Of a stretch of DNA of 64,000 nucleotides, positions 1 through 18,437 are shown in pieces (within the stretch, counting starts at the first letter, position 1; each line of letters opens with the position of its first letter). The notes beneath the pieces were generated by a model. The model was not told where the DNA came from, did no database searches, and saw nothing but the letters and a program-made list of their open reading frames with translations. Made by a program: the position numbers and the translations under genes. The DNA comes from Allobosea sp. LC85 (GTDB lineage: Bacteria; Pseudomonadota; Alphaproteobacteria; Rhizobiales; Beijerinckiaceae): contig NZ_JPKG01000040.1 of assembly GCF_000735605.1 (NCBI RefSeq), forward strand, positions 62,001 through 126,000, given 5' to 3'.

Positions 1-719
1 GTGTCGGCAGACGGCTCGGTGCCTTCGAGATAGGCTTCCATTGCCGCATCGTCCATTTCGACGGCGGCTTCGACCAGCTTGCCGCGATACTCGGCAGCCT
101 TGTCGGCGAGATCGGCAGGGATCTCCTTCTCTTCGAAGGAGGCGCCCAGCGCTTCGCCATTCCAGACGATCGCCTTCATCTTCACCAGGTCGATGACGCC
201 GGCGAATTCCGCCTCTGAACCGATCGGGATCTGCAGGCAGACCGGCTTGCCGGCGACACGGTCAATGATGTCCTGGACGCAGCGATAGAAATCGGCGCCG
301 ATCTTGTCCATCTTGTTGACGAAGACAACGCGCGGAACGTCGTACTTGTCAGCCTGGCGCCAGACGGTCTCGGTCTGGGGCTCGACGCCCTGGTTGCCGT
401 CGAGCACGCAGACGGCACCATCGAGCACGCGCAGCGAACGCTCGACTTCAATGGTGAAGTCGACGTGGCCAGGAGTGTCGATGATGTTCAGGCGATGGTC
501 GCGCCACAGGCAGGTCGTCGCGGCGGAGGTGATCGTGATGCCACGCTCCTGCTCCTGCGTCATCCAGTCCATGGTGGCTGCGCCATCATGGACTTCGCCG
601 ATCTTATGCGACTTGCCGGTATAGAACAGGATACGCTCAGTCGTCGTCGTCTTGCCGGCGTCGATATGCGCCATGATACCGAAGTTGCGGTACCGATCGA
701 TGGGATGGGAACGGGGCAT
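1..719 (-). CDS. fusA: Elongation factor G, N-terminal part (runs off window)
   Basis: EF-G is the cytoplasmic GTPase that drives translocation of tRNA and mRNA on the ribosome. The first 239 codons are visible, starting [18 protein letters not shown]. All G-domain motifs are present: [13 protein letters not shown] (P-loop, G1), [10 protein letters not shown] (switch I, G2), DTPGHVDF (G3) and NKMD (G4). The ATG at 717-719 lies 33 bp after the rpsG stop, matching the str operon order rpsL-rpsG-fusA. The rest of the gene, and perhaps a second tuf, lies outside the window. The identification is secure; only the end is missing. Confidence 0.97.
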   Translation of the reverse strand, partial: MPRSHPIDRYRNFGIMAHIDAGKTTTTERILFYTGKSHKIGEVHDGAATMDWMTQEQERGITITSAATTCLWRDHRLNIIDTPGHVDFTIEVERSLRVLDGAVCVLDGNQGVEPQTETVWRQADKYDVPRVVFVNKMDKIGADFYRCVQDIIDRVAGKPVCLQIPIGSEAEFAGVIDLVKMKAIVWNGEALGASFEEKEIPADLADKAAEYRGKLVEAAVEMDDAAMEAYLEGTEPSAD

Positions 720-752
720 GAGAGTGCTCTGTCTTTCGTCGGGTGCCGCAGA

Positions 753-1226
<474 letters not shown>

Positions 1227-1295
1227 CTAGTCTCCGGTCAAATCTTAAAAGCTGCGAACCGCCTCAGCATCAAGCCTCGGCGGTCGGGCAGAAAA

Positions 1296-1667
1296 TCACT
1301 TCGGACGCTTGGCGCCGTACTTCGAACGGCGTTGCTTACGGTTCTTGACGCCCTGCGTATCGAGCACACCGCGCAGGATGTGGTAGCGCACGCCGGGCAA
1401 GTCCTTGACGCGACCACCACGGATCATCACCACCGAGTGCTCCTGAAGGTTGTGGCCCTCACCCGGGATGTAGCCGATGACCTCGAAGCCGTTGGTCAAA
1501 CGCACCTTGGCAACCTTACGAAGCGCCGAGTTCGGCTTCTTCGGGGTCGTCGTATAGACGCGCGTGCAGACGCCGCGCTTCTGCGGGCAGGACTCAAGCG
1601 CCGGAGCGGTGTTGCGCGCCTTGACGGGCGAGCGTGGCTTGCGGATCAGCTGGCTGATTGTCGGCAT
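1296..1667 (-). CDS. rpsL: 30S ribosomal protein S12
   Basis: Decoding-centre protein of the small subunit. The 123-residue product starts [12 protein letters not shown]; a start six codons further upstream is possible but the family begins at MPTI. The loop [11 protein letters not shown] and the [11 protein letters not shown] segment are wild type, with Lys at the position usually changed in streptomycin-resistant mutants, so no such resistance is predicted. It is the first gene of the rpsL-rpsG-fusA group here. In many relatives it follows rpoC closely; here a LuxR gene and a small ORF intervene. Confidence 0.98.
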   Translation of the reverse strand: MPTISQLIRKPRSPVKARNTAPALESCPQKRGVCTRVYTTTPKKPNSALRKVAKVRLTNGFEVIGYIPGEGHNLQEHSVVMIRGGRVKDLPGVRYHILRGVLDTQGVKNRKQRRSKYGAKRPK

Positions 1668-2028
1668 TCTGGCCTCTCGCTCCACTGAGCGGTTGGAATT
1701 CTTTTCGGTCGCTCCCCGAACCGGTCAAAGCCATGACATAAACGAAGCCGCGCCGTCGGCTCCCCTCGGGGGCCTCAGGCGCGTTCGCCAAGCAGAGGAA
1801 CACGGAACTCGTCCGCATTCATGCGTCTTGCCATGTCGTCAATCGACGCAGGAATTTACGACGGCGTTTCGGTCGCGAAATTCGCTCGCAGCAAAGGCAA
1901 GCGACAAACGTGTCCGACAACCGTCGACAGTGGCGCGCTTATGACTCAGGTGGAGATTCGCGTCAACCCCGAATTCGCATTCGCAGCGAAAGCGTTAACC
2001 ACCACCCTGCTAAAGGCCGGCCGGGCTC
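1668..2028. promoter_or_regulatory. Upstream region of the str operon
   Basis: About 360 bp without a convincing gene, between the small ORF at 2029-2121 and rpsL. Because the genes upstream are unrelated to translation, a strong promoter for rpsL-rpsG-fusA should lie here, reading on the minus strand. A TTGACG hexamer on the minus strand at 1837-1842 is a possible -35 box, but no good -10 box follows at 17 bp, so no promoter is assigned. Confidence 0.35.
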
Positions 2029-2121
2029 TCACGGACCGCCGGAAAGTGGCAGGCGGCTAAGGGTGAAGATCACCAATGCCGTCAGGGCAAGGTAGAGCGA
2101 AACGCCGCGCAACACCACCAT
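2029..2121 (-). CDS. Putative 30-residue single-span membrane peptide
   Basis: A short ORF encoding MVVLRGVSLYLALTALVIF followed by TLSRLPLSGGP. Residues about 4-21 form one uninterrupted hydrophobic segment, with Arg residues at 5 and 23. A purine-rich GAGGGGAG sequence sits about five bases before the ATG, a good ribosome binding site. It lies 117 bp after the LuxR gene on the same strand and could be its last cistron. A short inverted repeat (2160-2176, GTTGCC/GGCAAC) lies between them. No family was recognised. The call rests only on the binding site and hydrophobicity, so a chance ORF is possible. Confidence 0.4.
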   Translation of the reverse strand: MVVLRGVSLYLALTALVIFTLSRLPLSGGP

Positions 2122-2238
2122 CGCCACTCCCCTCTTCCACGTCGATCATGCGGTGACGGGTTGCCGTACGGGCAACTCCCATTTGGGGGCGGTGTTCGAC
2201 CACGATTGCCTCGGCATGGTCTCATCAACAGAACAGGG

Positions 2239-3369
2239 CTAGCGCAGCACCAGTCTGGCCAGCAGGGCGGATAGCTCGCTCTGGCGGGAAACGCCCACCT
2301 TGGCGAAGACGCGCTTGAGCGTCGTACGGGCCGTCTCTTCCGAGATCCCCAGCGCCTGGGACGCGTTGCGAGGGGCAAGTCCCGCACCAACCAGCGCCGC
2401 GATCCGGGCCTCAGCCAATGTGAGGCCGAACAGGTCGCGCACAAGCGCCGGATCGGCGGGCTCGCCTGGCTGCGCGCTGGTCACGACTGCAATCACACTG
2501 GTCTCTGAGAGCATGCGCTCCACCCCCGTGGCAGCGGCTGCACAGACCGGCAGGACGTGCACGGCAAGCGTCCCGTCGCGGTCCAGTCCAGGGATCAGCA
2601 GCGGCCGCGGCACCGCCGTCAAGGTATCGGCGCTCGCCGCGCTCGCTCGTGCGATCGCTTCGGACAAGGCCTCCTGCGGCAGGATGGAGCGCGCCGCCAG
2701 TCGCCCTTGCGAGACCAGGAGCGCATCACCGCATAACTGCTCTGCAACAGGATTTGCGAAGATCACATGGCCGGCAGCATCGAGCAGGAACACCCCGACG
2801 CTGAGTCGAGCCAGCACGTCGGCCAATGACTGCTGGGTCGCTTCTGCGGTGATCAGCCGGATGCCGAGCCTGAGCGCATTCTCGACATGCCGCCCCAACT
2901 GGCTGAGCGTCGCAAGCTCCTCCTCGGCGAAGGCCGGCTTGCTGTCGGCGCGCTGGACCGAGAGCGCAACCGCGACATGGGGATCCGGCGAGATGCTGAC
3001 GCCCGCGAACCATTTCAGCCCCTGACGCTTGAGGAACTGGCTGTAGAACGGCAGGGTTTCGAGTTCCTCGGACGTTGCGATGTGACGCTCGGTGATCGCA
3101 TCGGTCCGGGTCAGGTATCCCCGCTCGCGCGAGCGGGAGAAGCGCACATCGTGCCGCCACCATTCGTCCCGGTCATACTCCTTCTGCCCCTCGACGAGGG
3201 TCGGCGAGACAATGATCCCGTAGCTGCCATCGTCCCGCTGGTAGATCAGCACAGCGCCAACATCGTCGAAGCAATCGGCAATAGTCTGCAGAGCAGCCGG
3301 CCAAAGAGACGGCGTGGCCGCAGCCGCATAGACCGCCTCCACTGCACTCACGAAGCGCTGACCGTCCAT
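2239..3369 (-). CDS. LuxR-family transcriptional regulator with PAS-like N-terminal region
   Basis: A 376-residue regulator. The C-terminal ~60 residues (from FGLTLAEARIAALVGAG to SELSALLARL) form a LuxR/FixJ-type helix-turn-helix with the typical SEETARTTLKRVFAKVGV recognition region. The N-terminal ~180 residues resemble sensory domains of unorthodox LuxR proteins, and the middle (VFLLDAAGHVIFANPVAEQL) is PAS-like. No receiver Asp or autoinducer-binding motif was seen, so the signal is unknown. A strong GGGAGGT binding site precedes the ATG. It sits alone between rpoC and rpsL; nothing in the sequence links it to ribosomal gene control. Confidence 0.85.
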   Translation of the reverse strand: MDGQRFVSAVEAVYAAAATPSLWPAALQTIADCFDDVGAVLIYQRDDGSYGIIVSPTLVEGQKEYDRDEWWRHDVRFSRSRERGYLTRTDAITERHIATSEELETLPFYSQFLKRQGLKWFAGVSISPDPHVAVALSVQRADSKPAFAEEELATLSQLGRHVENALRLGIRLITAEATQQSLADVLARLSVGVFLLDAAGHVIFANPVAEQLCGDALLVSQGRLAARSILPQEALSEAIARASAASADTLTAVPRPLLIPGLDRDGTLAVHVLPVCAAAATGVERMLSETSVIAVVTSAQPGEPADPALVRDLFGLTLAEARIAALVGAGLAPRNASQALGISEETARTTLKRVFAKVGVSRQSELSALLARLVLR

Positions 3370-3473
3370 GGACGACCTCCCAACTGATTAACATGTTAGA
3401 TCACAGCTGGGCGCGGAGACGAAATTCTCCTTTCGTCGCTGAGACCGCCACGAACAGCCCCGAGAGCAGGCAC

Positions 3474-3506
3474 AAAACAAAAAGGGCCGCCCGAAGGCGG
3501 CCCTTT
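3474..3506 (-). terminator. Rho-independent terminator after rpoC
   Basis: A perfect 11-bp stem AAAGGGCCGCC/GGCGGCCCTTT with a 4-base loop (3481-3506). Read on the minus strand it is followed by TTGTTTT. It lies 23 bp after the rpoC stop and ends the rplKAJL-rpoBC transcription unit, showing that the LuxR gene is separately transcribed. Confidence 0.9.
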
Positions 3507-3529
3507 CGCAAGTCGTGTTCGGCGGTGCC

Positions 3530-7711
<4,182 letters not shown>

Positions 7712-7837
7712 CGCCTGTCTCCTGCCGCCGGCGGGGGAGTGAACCGCCCTGCCCGGCCATCATGCGAATAAGCCGGCGGCGTGAGTGTCGCCGGCATGCT
7801 GTGTTCGTCTCGAGGCGGCCCTTACGGGCCCGCCCCC

Positions 7838-11959
<4,122 letters not shown>

Positions 11960-12159
11960 GTTGTTCCTCGCGATCTCTCTCGGACGGCTCACCCGGCGGC
12001 CCGCTCGCGGACCAGTCTTGGCAGCCACAGGCCGCCGGGGGAGCCGTTCGGCGCCTCGGCGCGCCGACATCAACTGAACTGGCCTTCCCGATAGGGCTTG
12101 TGCCCCGGAAAGCCTCTTGCATTCCTTGCGCCGCATTCCACTTGCCGGAAACGACGCAA

Positions 12160-12230
12160 CAGCCCCGGAGGCGGATGACCGCCCCGGGACTGTCGTGTAC
12201 GACTAGGGTCGGACCGGCATCAGCCGGCCC
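12160..12230 (-). promoter_or_regulatory. Tandem hairpins in the rplL-rpoB gap (possible attenuator)
   Basis: Two inverted repeats follow rplL on the minus strand. The first is GGGCCGGC-TGAT-GCCGGTCC at 12211-12230, starting three bases after the stop. The second is an 11-pair stem with two wobble pairs between 12182-12192 and 12160-12170. Neither has a long U-run. In E. coli a partial attenuator between rplL and rpoB sets the ratio of ribosomal protein to polymerase mRNA; an equivalent role here is inferred from position only. Confidence 0.45.
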
Positions 12231-12233
12231 TGC

Positions 12234-12611
12234 TCACTTGAGCTCGACCTTGGCGCCGACGGCCTCGAGCTGCTTCTTGAGCTTCTCGGCCTCGTCCTTG
12301 GTCACGCCTTCCTTGAGCGGCTTCGGAGCGGCTTCCACCAGATCCTTGGCTTCCTTCAGGCCGAGACCGGTGATGGCGCGGACTTCCTTGATCACTTCGA
12401 TCTTCTTGTCGCCGGCAGCGGCGAGAACGACAGTGAACTCGGTCTGCTCTTCGACAGCGGCAGCCGGAGCGCCACCGGCCGGGCCAGCCGCAACGGCGAC
12501 GGCGGCAGCGGCGGAAACGCCCCACTTCTCTTCGAGAAGCTTGGCGAGGTCAGCGGCCTCGAGGACCGTCAGGGAGGACAGCTCGTCAACGAGCTTAGCA
12601 AGATCAGCCAT
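12234..12611 (-). CDS. rplL: 50S ribosomal protein L7/L12
   Basis: Stalk protein of the large subunit that recruits translational GTPases, present as multiple dimers bound to L10. The 125-residue product has the N-terminal dimerisation domain ([20 protein letters not shown]), an Ala/Gly-rich hinge at about residues 33-52, and the globular domain with the [19 protein letters not shown] factor-binding helix. It begins 53 bp after rplJ, the usual arrangement. Confidence 0.98.
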   Translation of the reverse strand: MADLAKLVDELSSLTVLEAADLAKLLEEKWGVSAAAAVAVAAGPAGGAPAAAVEEQTEFTVVLAAAGDKKIEVIKEVRAITGLGLKEAKDLVEAAPKPLKEGVTKDEAEKLKKQLEAVGAKVELK

Positions 12612-12664
12612 GGTATGTTCCTACGATAAAGAGGTTCGAACGTTGATCAGGTTGGCAGACGGCC

Positions 12665-13180
12665 TTAGGCCGCATCCTTGTCGGCATATGCCTGAAACAC
12701 GCGAGCGAGCTTTGCAGCAGGCGCGGTCGAGAGCTGGGCGATCTTGGTTGCCGGGGCCTGGAGAAGGCCGAGCAACTTGGCGCGCAGTTCGTCGAGCGAG
12801 GGCATCGTGGCCAGGGCCTTGACACCATCCGGGTTCAGGGAGGTCTTGCCCATCGCGCCGCCGAGGATGACAAGCTTGTCATTGTCCTTGGCGAAAGCGA
12901 CGGCGACCTTCGGCGCCGCGACCGGATCGCTGGAATAAGCGATCAGGGTGGGGCCCTTCAGCAGCGGGCTGATGGACGCGACGTCGGTGCCTTCAAGAGC
13001 GATCTTGGCCAGCCGGTTCTTTGCGACCTTAACAGTGGCGCCATTGGCCTTCATCTCGCGACGAAGCTTCTGGAACTGTGCCACCGTCAAACCCGCATAG
13101 TGGGCCACGACAACGACCGACGTGTTTGCGAACACGCCGTTCAGTGTCGCGACGGCATCATTCTTTGCCGCTCTTTCCAC
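12665..13180 (-). CDS. rplJ: 50S ribosomal protein L10
   Basis: Base of the L7/L12 stalk. I place the start at a GTG (13178-13180) giving [20 protein letters not shown], 171 residues, close to the family's usual ~172. A GGAGAG binding site lies six bases upstream. An alternative TTG start eight codons earlier has no such site. The [21 protein letters not shown] and [11 protein letters not shown] segments are conserved. A leader of about 500 bp precedes it, consistent with autogenous control by the L10-L7/L12 complex as known in other bacteria. Confidence 0.95.
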   Translation of the reverse strand: MERAAKNDAVATLNGVFANTSVVVVAHYAGLTVAQFQKLRREMKANGATVKVAKNRLAKIALEGTDVASISPLLKGPTLIAYSSDPVAAPKVAVAFAKDNDKLVILGGAMGKTSLNPDGVKALATMPSLDELRAKLLGLLQAPATKIAQLSTAPAAKLARVFQAYADKDAA

Positions 13181-13680
13181 TGGGCTCTCTCCGGTAGGCG
13201 GCAAGACGAAACCTTGCCGCCAGTTGCACTTGTCGCGCAGGCTTGGCCGATTGACACCGGCCGGTCACATGCGCGACGCTCAGTGCCCTGTCCCCTTCCC
13301 CGGCATCAGCCACGGTCGGGCGAGATGGTTCGAACCGTCTCGAGGTCTCTCGACCTCGGGTAAGCTCTTGCACCGTCTATGCAGGCCTCTTGGCGAAATT
13401 ATGCCCTCGGGCGAACCCGAAGCGCACCTGCAGTCTCAGACAGGACTGGGTGATTCCGGCACGAAGATCGCTCCACGCGCCCGAAAAACCCATTCTTCGA
13501 CGGTAAACCGTCGAAAAACGCGAAACGGACCTCCTCGTGCAAAGCACGCGGAAGCCCTGATCACTTATGGAAACATCGGGATGTCATAGCGACTTCCCTC
13601 GCTTCTGCCAAGTGGTGTCTTGATCCCGCGAGATCAAGACGAGCTTGCGGCCGGCGCAAAGCCGGCCGCATTGGAGTCTA
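13181..13680 (-). promoter_or_regulatory. rplJ leader with tandem perfect inverted repeats
   Basis: About 500 bp separate rplA from rplJ with no convincing ORF. Just after the rplA stop are two perfect inverted repeats: TGCGGCCGGC-gcaaa-GCCGGCCGCA (13646-13670) and GTCTTGATC-ccgcga-GATCAAGAC (13617-13640). The first could end or attenuate rplKA transcription. The remaining ~430 bp is the likely place for a rplJ promoter and the L10 autoregulatory structure, but neither could be drawn confidently by eye. Confidence 0.5.
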
Positions 13681-14379
<699 letters not shown>

Positions 14380-14392
14380 TGATCCGTCCCCC

Positions 14393-14824
14393 TCAGCCCA
14401 CGACTTCCAGGCCCATGGACCGGGCAGAACCCCGGATCATGGCCACAGCCGATTCGACGTTGTCGCAGTTCAGATCGGCCATCTTCTTCTCGGCGATCTC
14501 ATTGAGCTGCGCCGAGGTGACCTTGCCGACATTGCCGCCGCGCCCCGGGGTCTTCGAACCCGCAGTCAGGCCAGCCGCCTTCTTGAGGAAGTACGACACC
14601 GGCGGCTGCTTCATCTCGAAGGTGAAGGAGCGATCCTGATACGCGGTGATGATCACCGGGATCGGCATGCCCTTTTCCATCTGCGCGGTCTTCGCATTGA
14701 AGGCCTTGCAGAATTCCATGATGTTGAGACCGCGCTGACCCAGCGCCGGACCGATCGGGGGCGACGGATTGGCCGCGCCCGCCGGAACCTGAAGCTTCAC
14801 GTAGCCCGTGATCTTCTTTGCCAT
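14393..14824 (-). CDS. rplK: 50S ribosomal protein L11
   Basis: GTPase-associated-centre protein, 143 residues, starting [20 protein letters not shown]. The proline-rich [23 protein letters not shown] region and the rRNA-binding C-terminal domain ending [13 protein letters not shown] are typical. In most bacteria rplK directly follows nusG; here a chemoreceptor and a cytochrome b561 gene lie between, and rplK has a 155-bp leader of its own, so it probably has its own promoter. Confidence 0.98.
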   Translation of the reverse strand: MAKKITGYVKLQVPAGAANPSPPIGPALGQRGLNIMEFCKAFNAKTAQMEKGMPIPVIITAYQDRSFTFEMKQPPVSYFLKKAAGLTAGSKTPGRGGNVGKVTSAQLNEIAEKKMADLNCDNVESAVAMIRGSARSMGLEVVG

Positions 14825-14979
14825 GATGGCTGCTCCTGCCGTCCGAACCGGTGCCTACCGGAACGACGACGACCCCTCCCGGACAAAACGCGTCCCGGGC
14901 CGGGGTGGTTGCAGAGCGTGGTGCGGCGAGGAGATCCGGTTGGCAAACCGGCACGCCTTCCACGCATGTGAGGCGCGGC

Positions 14980-15597
14980 CTATGGCATATTCGGGAATGA
15001 AGGGGAAGAGCTTTCGCGCTGCGGCATCTTTGCCGCCGCCCTGGAAGGGCGTCCCGCCCCCCGCTGAACATAGTCGCCGAGCGCGATGCCGATATGCAGG
15101 ACGACCAGCCCCATCAGGGCGAAGGCAAGCCAGGCATGGCTCTTGAGCAATTGCTCGGAATAGCCGGCCTCTTCCGGCCAGATCGCCGGCAGCGTCAGGC
15201 CGAAGGCAAGTTCCCGCGCACCAAAGTCGGAAACGCCGGCCCAGCCAAGCACCGGCACGATGATCAGCGCGGCATAGAGCACACCATGGACCGCCCTGTC
15301 CCCGCCCCCTTCCCGCCAGTGCCCGGTCAGGCGCGCCAGCACCCTGTAGGCCATGCGGAAGAGCACGAGTCCGAACAGCCCCGCACCGGTCGTCTTGTGC
15401 AAGGTGTAGAGCGTGTCCGCCGTCGGCCCATCGCCGATCTGCTTCATCAAGACGCCGGAGCAGAAGAGCACCAGGACCAGCGCTGCGGTCGCCCAATGCA
15501 GCAGCTTTGCCAGGAATGGGAAGCTGCGTTGCCCCCCGCGAGCTGCGGTACCCCCCATGACAAACCCCTCGCGGGACGGCGATATCGGCACGGTCAT
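14980..15597 (-). CDS. Cytochrome b561-family membrane protein
   Basis: A 205-residue integral membrane protein of the bacterial cytochrome b561 family, which transfers electrons from the quinone pool to periplasmic acceptors. Four hydrophobic spans lie at about 29-48, 68-88, 103-121 and 150-172. Histidines suitable for two b-hemes occur in [30 protein letters not shown] and VVLHIGIAL. The ATG overlaps the stop of the upstream chemoreceptor gene by 4 bp, implying translational coupling; an internal start at Met14 is possible. The acceptor is unknown. A redox partner for the adjacent receptor is a guess from coupling only. Confidence 0.85.
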   Translation of the reverse strand: MTVPISPSREGFVMGGTAARGGQRSFPFLAKLLHWATAALVLVLFCSGVLMKQIGDGPTADTLYTLHKTTGAGLFGLVLFRMAYRVLARLTGHWREGGGDRAVHGVLYAALIIVPVLGWAGVSDFGARELAFGLTLPAIWPEEAGYSEQLLKSHAWLAFALMGLVVLHIGIALGDYVQRGAGRPSRAAAKMPQRESSSPSFPNMP

Positions 15598-17204
15598 GTG
15601 CGCATCCGTTGCGTTTCGGACATGAAGCCATCAACAGCTTGACGCAGTTCGGCGGCCTGGCGGCCGAGATCGGCGGACGCGTGCGTGACCGTCTCGGCGG
15701 TCCGGCGCCAATCCTCGACCATCCCGGCGACCTGATCGACCTGCTCCGCCACGAGACGGACATCACCGGCGGTCTTGCTTGTGCTCTCGCTGATCGAGCG
15801 AGAGCTCGCATCCTGCTTGCGCGCCAGATCGGCGATCGAATCCGCAGCGCGCTCCACCTGGTTGACCGAGGTCACCAGCGCACCGACCCGCATGGTGATG
15901 CGCTGAGCCGCGACATTGATGGAATCGAGCCCGCTCCGGACCTGATTGGTCGCTTCGGCGGAGCGGTTTGCGAGTTGCTTGACCTCGGCTGCAACCACAG
16001 CGAAGCCGCGGCCGCTTTCTCCGGCCCTCGCCGCCTCGATCGTGGCGTTGAGCGCAAGCAGGTTGGTCTGGTTCGCGACCGTCCCGATGATCGTGATGAT
16101 CTCCGAAATGGCCCCGACCGCCTCGCACAATACGACCGTATCGGCGGTGGCCTCCTCGACCAGCACCTTGGCAGCGGTCGCAACCTCGGTCGTCCGCTGC
16201 GCCTCGCCAGCCGTCGTCGTCAACAGGCGCGAGATATCGATCAGGGAGCACGAGACGTCATCGACATGGGTCGAGGCCCGCTGTGTCGAACCAGCGGCAG
16301 TGGCCGCTCGCTCATCCACGGAGCCCGAGAAGCGTGCAAGTTCGCCCGACGCGCCCGACATGCGCGCCGCATGTTGCTCCAGCACCGTTGCGATCGAGGC
16401 GATGCGCTGCTGGAAGGCCTGCCCCTGCAGTTGGAGACGATCACGCCGCTCGACCTCGTGCGACAGCGCCTCGAGACGCTGTTTGGCCGCCTCCTGCTGG
16501 GCCTGCTCGCCCCGCAGATGCGCCAGCAGCGCCCGCGCCAGCATGCCGATCTCATCGCGCCGGATCGCCAGCTTGCCGATCCACGCCCGATCCCGCTCGA
16601 CCGCGCCAAGGGCGCGCGCCATCCCCGTGATCGGCCGCACCAGCCAGCGATGTTCCAGCGTGATGACCAGGACGACCAGGAACACGCCAAGCAGCGACAG
16701 CAGCAGCTTGTTCTGCCGGGCGCTGTCGACATGAAGAGCCAGCCGACCGCTGACCTCGGTCATCCCCTCGTTCAGGGCGACGCGCAGTTCGTTTCGCTTC
16801 GCCGCAAGCCGCTTCAGCGATTCGCGGGCTCCGATATGGTCCGATCCGACCTGCCCCGAAAGCTCCCCGAGGAGATCGACGGCCTCCTGCGCACGTGCAT
16901 GGACGGAGCCGTGAAGGCGCATGGCGATATCGGCGATGCTCCGCGCCACCACTTCGATATCGGCTTTGTCTGCAGGCGGTCCACTATCGGACAGAAGCGA
17001 GGCGTTCAGGCGCTGATAGGCGGAATCGGCCCCGGCAAGCGCATCGCCCGCGCCAGCATAGGCCACAAGATCCCGCGAGAACTGTGTCAGGCGTATCGAG
17101 CTGATGACGTCAGCCGCCGCAAGGAGAAGCGCAACAAGGCCAAGCAGCGCCCCCCAGACGGCAAGACGCTGACCGACAGTTGCCTTGAAGCTCTTCGGAA
17201 ACAT
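15594..17204 (-). CDS. Methyl-accepting chemotaxis protein
   Basis: A 536-residue transmembrane chemoreceptor. It has an N-terminal membrane span (about 14-36), a periplasmic helical sensor of ~130 residues, a second span (about 167-185), a HAMP linker (about 186-235) and a cytoplasmic signalling coiled coil. The hairpin tip ([20 protein letters not shown], then [17 protein letters not shown], residues ~372-408) matches the kinase-binding consensus. No C-terminal CheR-tethering pentapeptide is seen. It is 108 bp after nusG and overlaps the cytochrome b561 gene, splitting the normal nusG-rplK pair. The ligand is unknown. Confidence 0.93.
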   Translation of the reverse strand: MFPKSFKATVGQRLAVWGALLGLVALLLAAADVISSIRLTQFSRDLVAYAGAGDALAGADSAYQRLNASLLSDSGPPADKADIEVVARSIADIAMRLHGSVHARAQEAVDLLGELSGQVGSDHIGARESLKRLAAKRNELRVALNEGMTEVSGRLALHVDSARQNKLLLSLLGVFLVVLVITLEHRWLVRPITGMARALGAVERDRAWIGKLAIRRDEIGMLARALLAHLRGEQAQQEAAKQRLEALSHEVERRDRLQLQGQAFQQRIASIATVLEQHAARMSGASGELARFSGSVDERAATAAGSTQRASTHVDDVSCSLIDISRLLTTTAGEAQRTTEVATAAKVLVEEATADTVVLCEAVGAISEIITIIGTVANQTNLLALNATIEAARAGESGRGFAVVAAEVKQLANRSAEATNQVRSGLDSINVAAQRITMRVGALVTSVNQVERAADSIADLARKQDASSRSISESTSKTAGDVRLVAEQVDQVAGMVEDWRRTAETVTHASADLGRQAAELRQAVDGFMSETQRMRT

Positions 17205-17312
17205 GCAAGCCCGCGCCGAATTTTCGGCGCGGACCTTGCGTCAGCATGGCTTAAAAGTGGCTTAACCAACAAGCCGCCGCAGAAAAAATGCGGCGATCGC
17301 GCAAGAGAGCGA

Positions 17313-17846
17313 TCAGATCTTCTCGACCTGCCCGTATTCGAGCTCGACCGGCGTGGCGCGGCCGAAGATCGAGACCGCGACCTTGAGGCGGGCACGCGCG
17401 TGATCGACATCCTCGACGACACCGTTGAACGAGGCGAAGGGGCCGTCGGCGACCTTGACCTGTTCGCCGACCTCGAAGACCACCGTCGGCTTCGGGCGTT
17501 CGATGCCTTCGGCGACCTGGCCCTTGATCCGCATCGCCTCGTGCTCGGGGATCGGCATGGGCTTGGCCTTGTCGGCCCCCAGGAAGCCGGTGACCTTCGG
17601 CGTGTTCTTGATCAGGTGATAGACCTCATCGGTCATCTCGCACTTCACCAGGACGTAGCCGGGGAAGAATTTGCGCTCGGCGTCCACCTTGCGGCCACGA
17701 CGAACCTCGACGACCTTCTCGGTCGGGACCAGCACCTCGTCGAACTTGTCGGCGAGATTGCGCTGCGCCGCCTGATCGCGGATCGACTGCGCGACCTTGT
17801 TCTCGAAGTTGGAATAGGCGTGGACGATGTACCAGCGGGTGCTCAC
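17313..17846 (-). CDS. nusG: Transcription termination/antitermination factor NusG
   Basis: Processivity factor that bridges RNA polymerase to Rho or the ribosome. The 177-residue product has the NGN domain (MSTRWYIVHAYSNFENKVAQ ... FFPGYVLVKCEM) and a C-terminal KOW domain (FEVGEQVKVADGPFASFNG, then VVEDVD). It begins 13 bp after secE, the standard pairing. Two short inverted repeats (17295-17314 and 17275-17295, the latter with T6 in its loop) overlap or follow its stop and may reduce readthrough into the chemoreceptor gene. Confidence 0.98.
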   Translation of the reverse strand: MSTRWYIVHAYSNFENKVAQSIRDQAAQRNLADKFDEVLVPTEKVVEVRRGRKVDAERKFFPGYVLVKCEMTDEVYHLIKNTPKVTGFLGADKAKPMPIPEHEAMRIKGQVAEGIERPKPTVVFEVGEQVKVADGPFASFNGVVEDVDHARARLKVAVSIFGRATPVELEYGQVEKI

Positions 17847-17859
17847 GTCAAAACTCCGC

Positions 17860-18054
17860 TCAGCGTGCGCCGAGGATGAAACCGAGCGACCAGCGAATGA
17901 TCGTGTCGGTAAAGAGGAAGAACAGGCTCGCAGCCACGACCATGGCCAGCACGAGGCCGGTGGTGATCAGCGTCTCGCGCCGCGACGGCCAGGTAACCTT
18001 CGCGGCCTCGGAGCGCACCTCCTGCAGGAACTGGAAGGGGTTGGACTTCGCCAT
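17860..18054 (-). CDS. secE: Preprotein translocase subunit SecE
   Basis: Small essential subunit of the SecYEG channel. The 64-residue product is the short, single-span form usual outside enterobacteria. It has the amphipathic FLQEVRSEAAKVTWPSRRE segment, with the conserved KVTWP motif, followed by one membrane span at about 32-54. It is followed at 13 bp by nusG and preceded by the tRNA-Trp gene, as in many proteobacteria. Confidence 0.97.
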   Translation of the reverse strand: MAKSNPFQFLQEVRSEAAKVTWPSRRETLITTGLVLAMVVAASLFFLFTDTIIRWSLGFILGAR

Positions 18055-18224
18055 TGAGTGGTCACCTCGGTTTCGGGCCGCGCCCGATTCGGACGTCCTG
18101 AAAGATTCGCGGCGCGGGGCTCAGGGAGCCGCGCGCCGTCTTTAGGCCTCTTACAACGCCCCGGCACGTTAGCCAAGCGCTTTTGATCCGAAGCGCCTTT
18201 GCCGGCCTCAAGGCGCCCGGAACT

Positions 18225-18418
18225 TGCGGCAGGCGATCAGGAGGAAAAGCAGAACCAGCAAAAAGCCACAGCCGAAATCAATCTGGCGCTTGCTACGCAG
18301 CTCCGGCAGGAAGCGGTGCAGCAAAGCCCATGCGGTCACCATCGAGACCGTGGATCAAGCGCGGAATCTGACTGTAGCCTTGGAAAAAGGTCTCGGCGTC
18401 AAAGATGTTCTGCGTCAT
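18225..18418 (-). pseudogene. Decayed N-terminal fragment of a class I SAM methyltransferase
   Basis: Read on the minus strand from 18418, the first 28 codons give MTQNIFDAETFFQGYSQ followed by IPRLIHGLDGD. This closely resembles the N-terminus of a family of SAM-dependent methyltransferases that begin with an N-I-[YF]-D ... FF ... Y ... LPRS..GL.GAPEW pattern. The frame then shifts: the original frame ends at a TAG 41 codons in, while a shifted frame continues as WALLHRFLPELRSKRQIDFG, then CGF. The family has W-P-A-L-R-x-L-L-P followed by the SAM-binding D-x-G-C-G-[FY] motif at this point. Homology then fades. So: one frameshift or small deletion, and loss of the rest. Family recall was not checked by search. 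Confidence 0.55.
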
Positions 18419-18437
18419 CGCAGCATGATCGCGAGAC

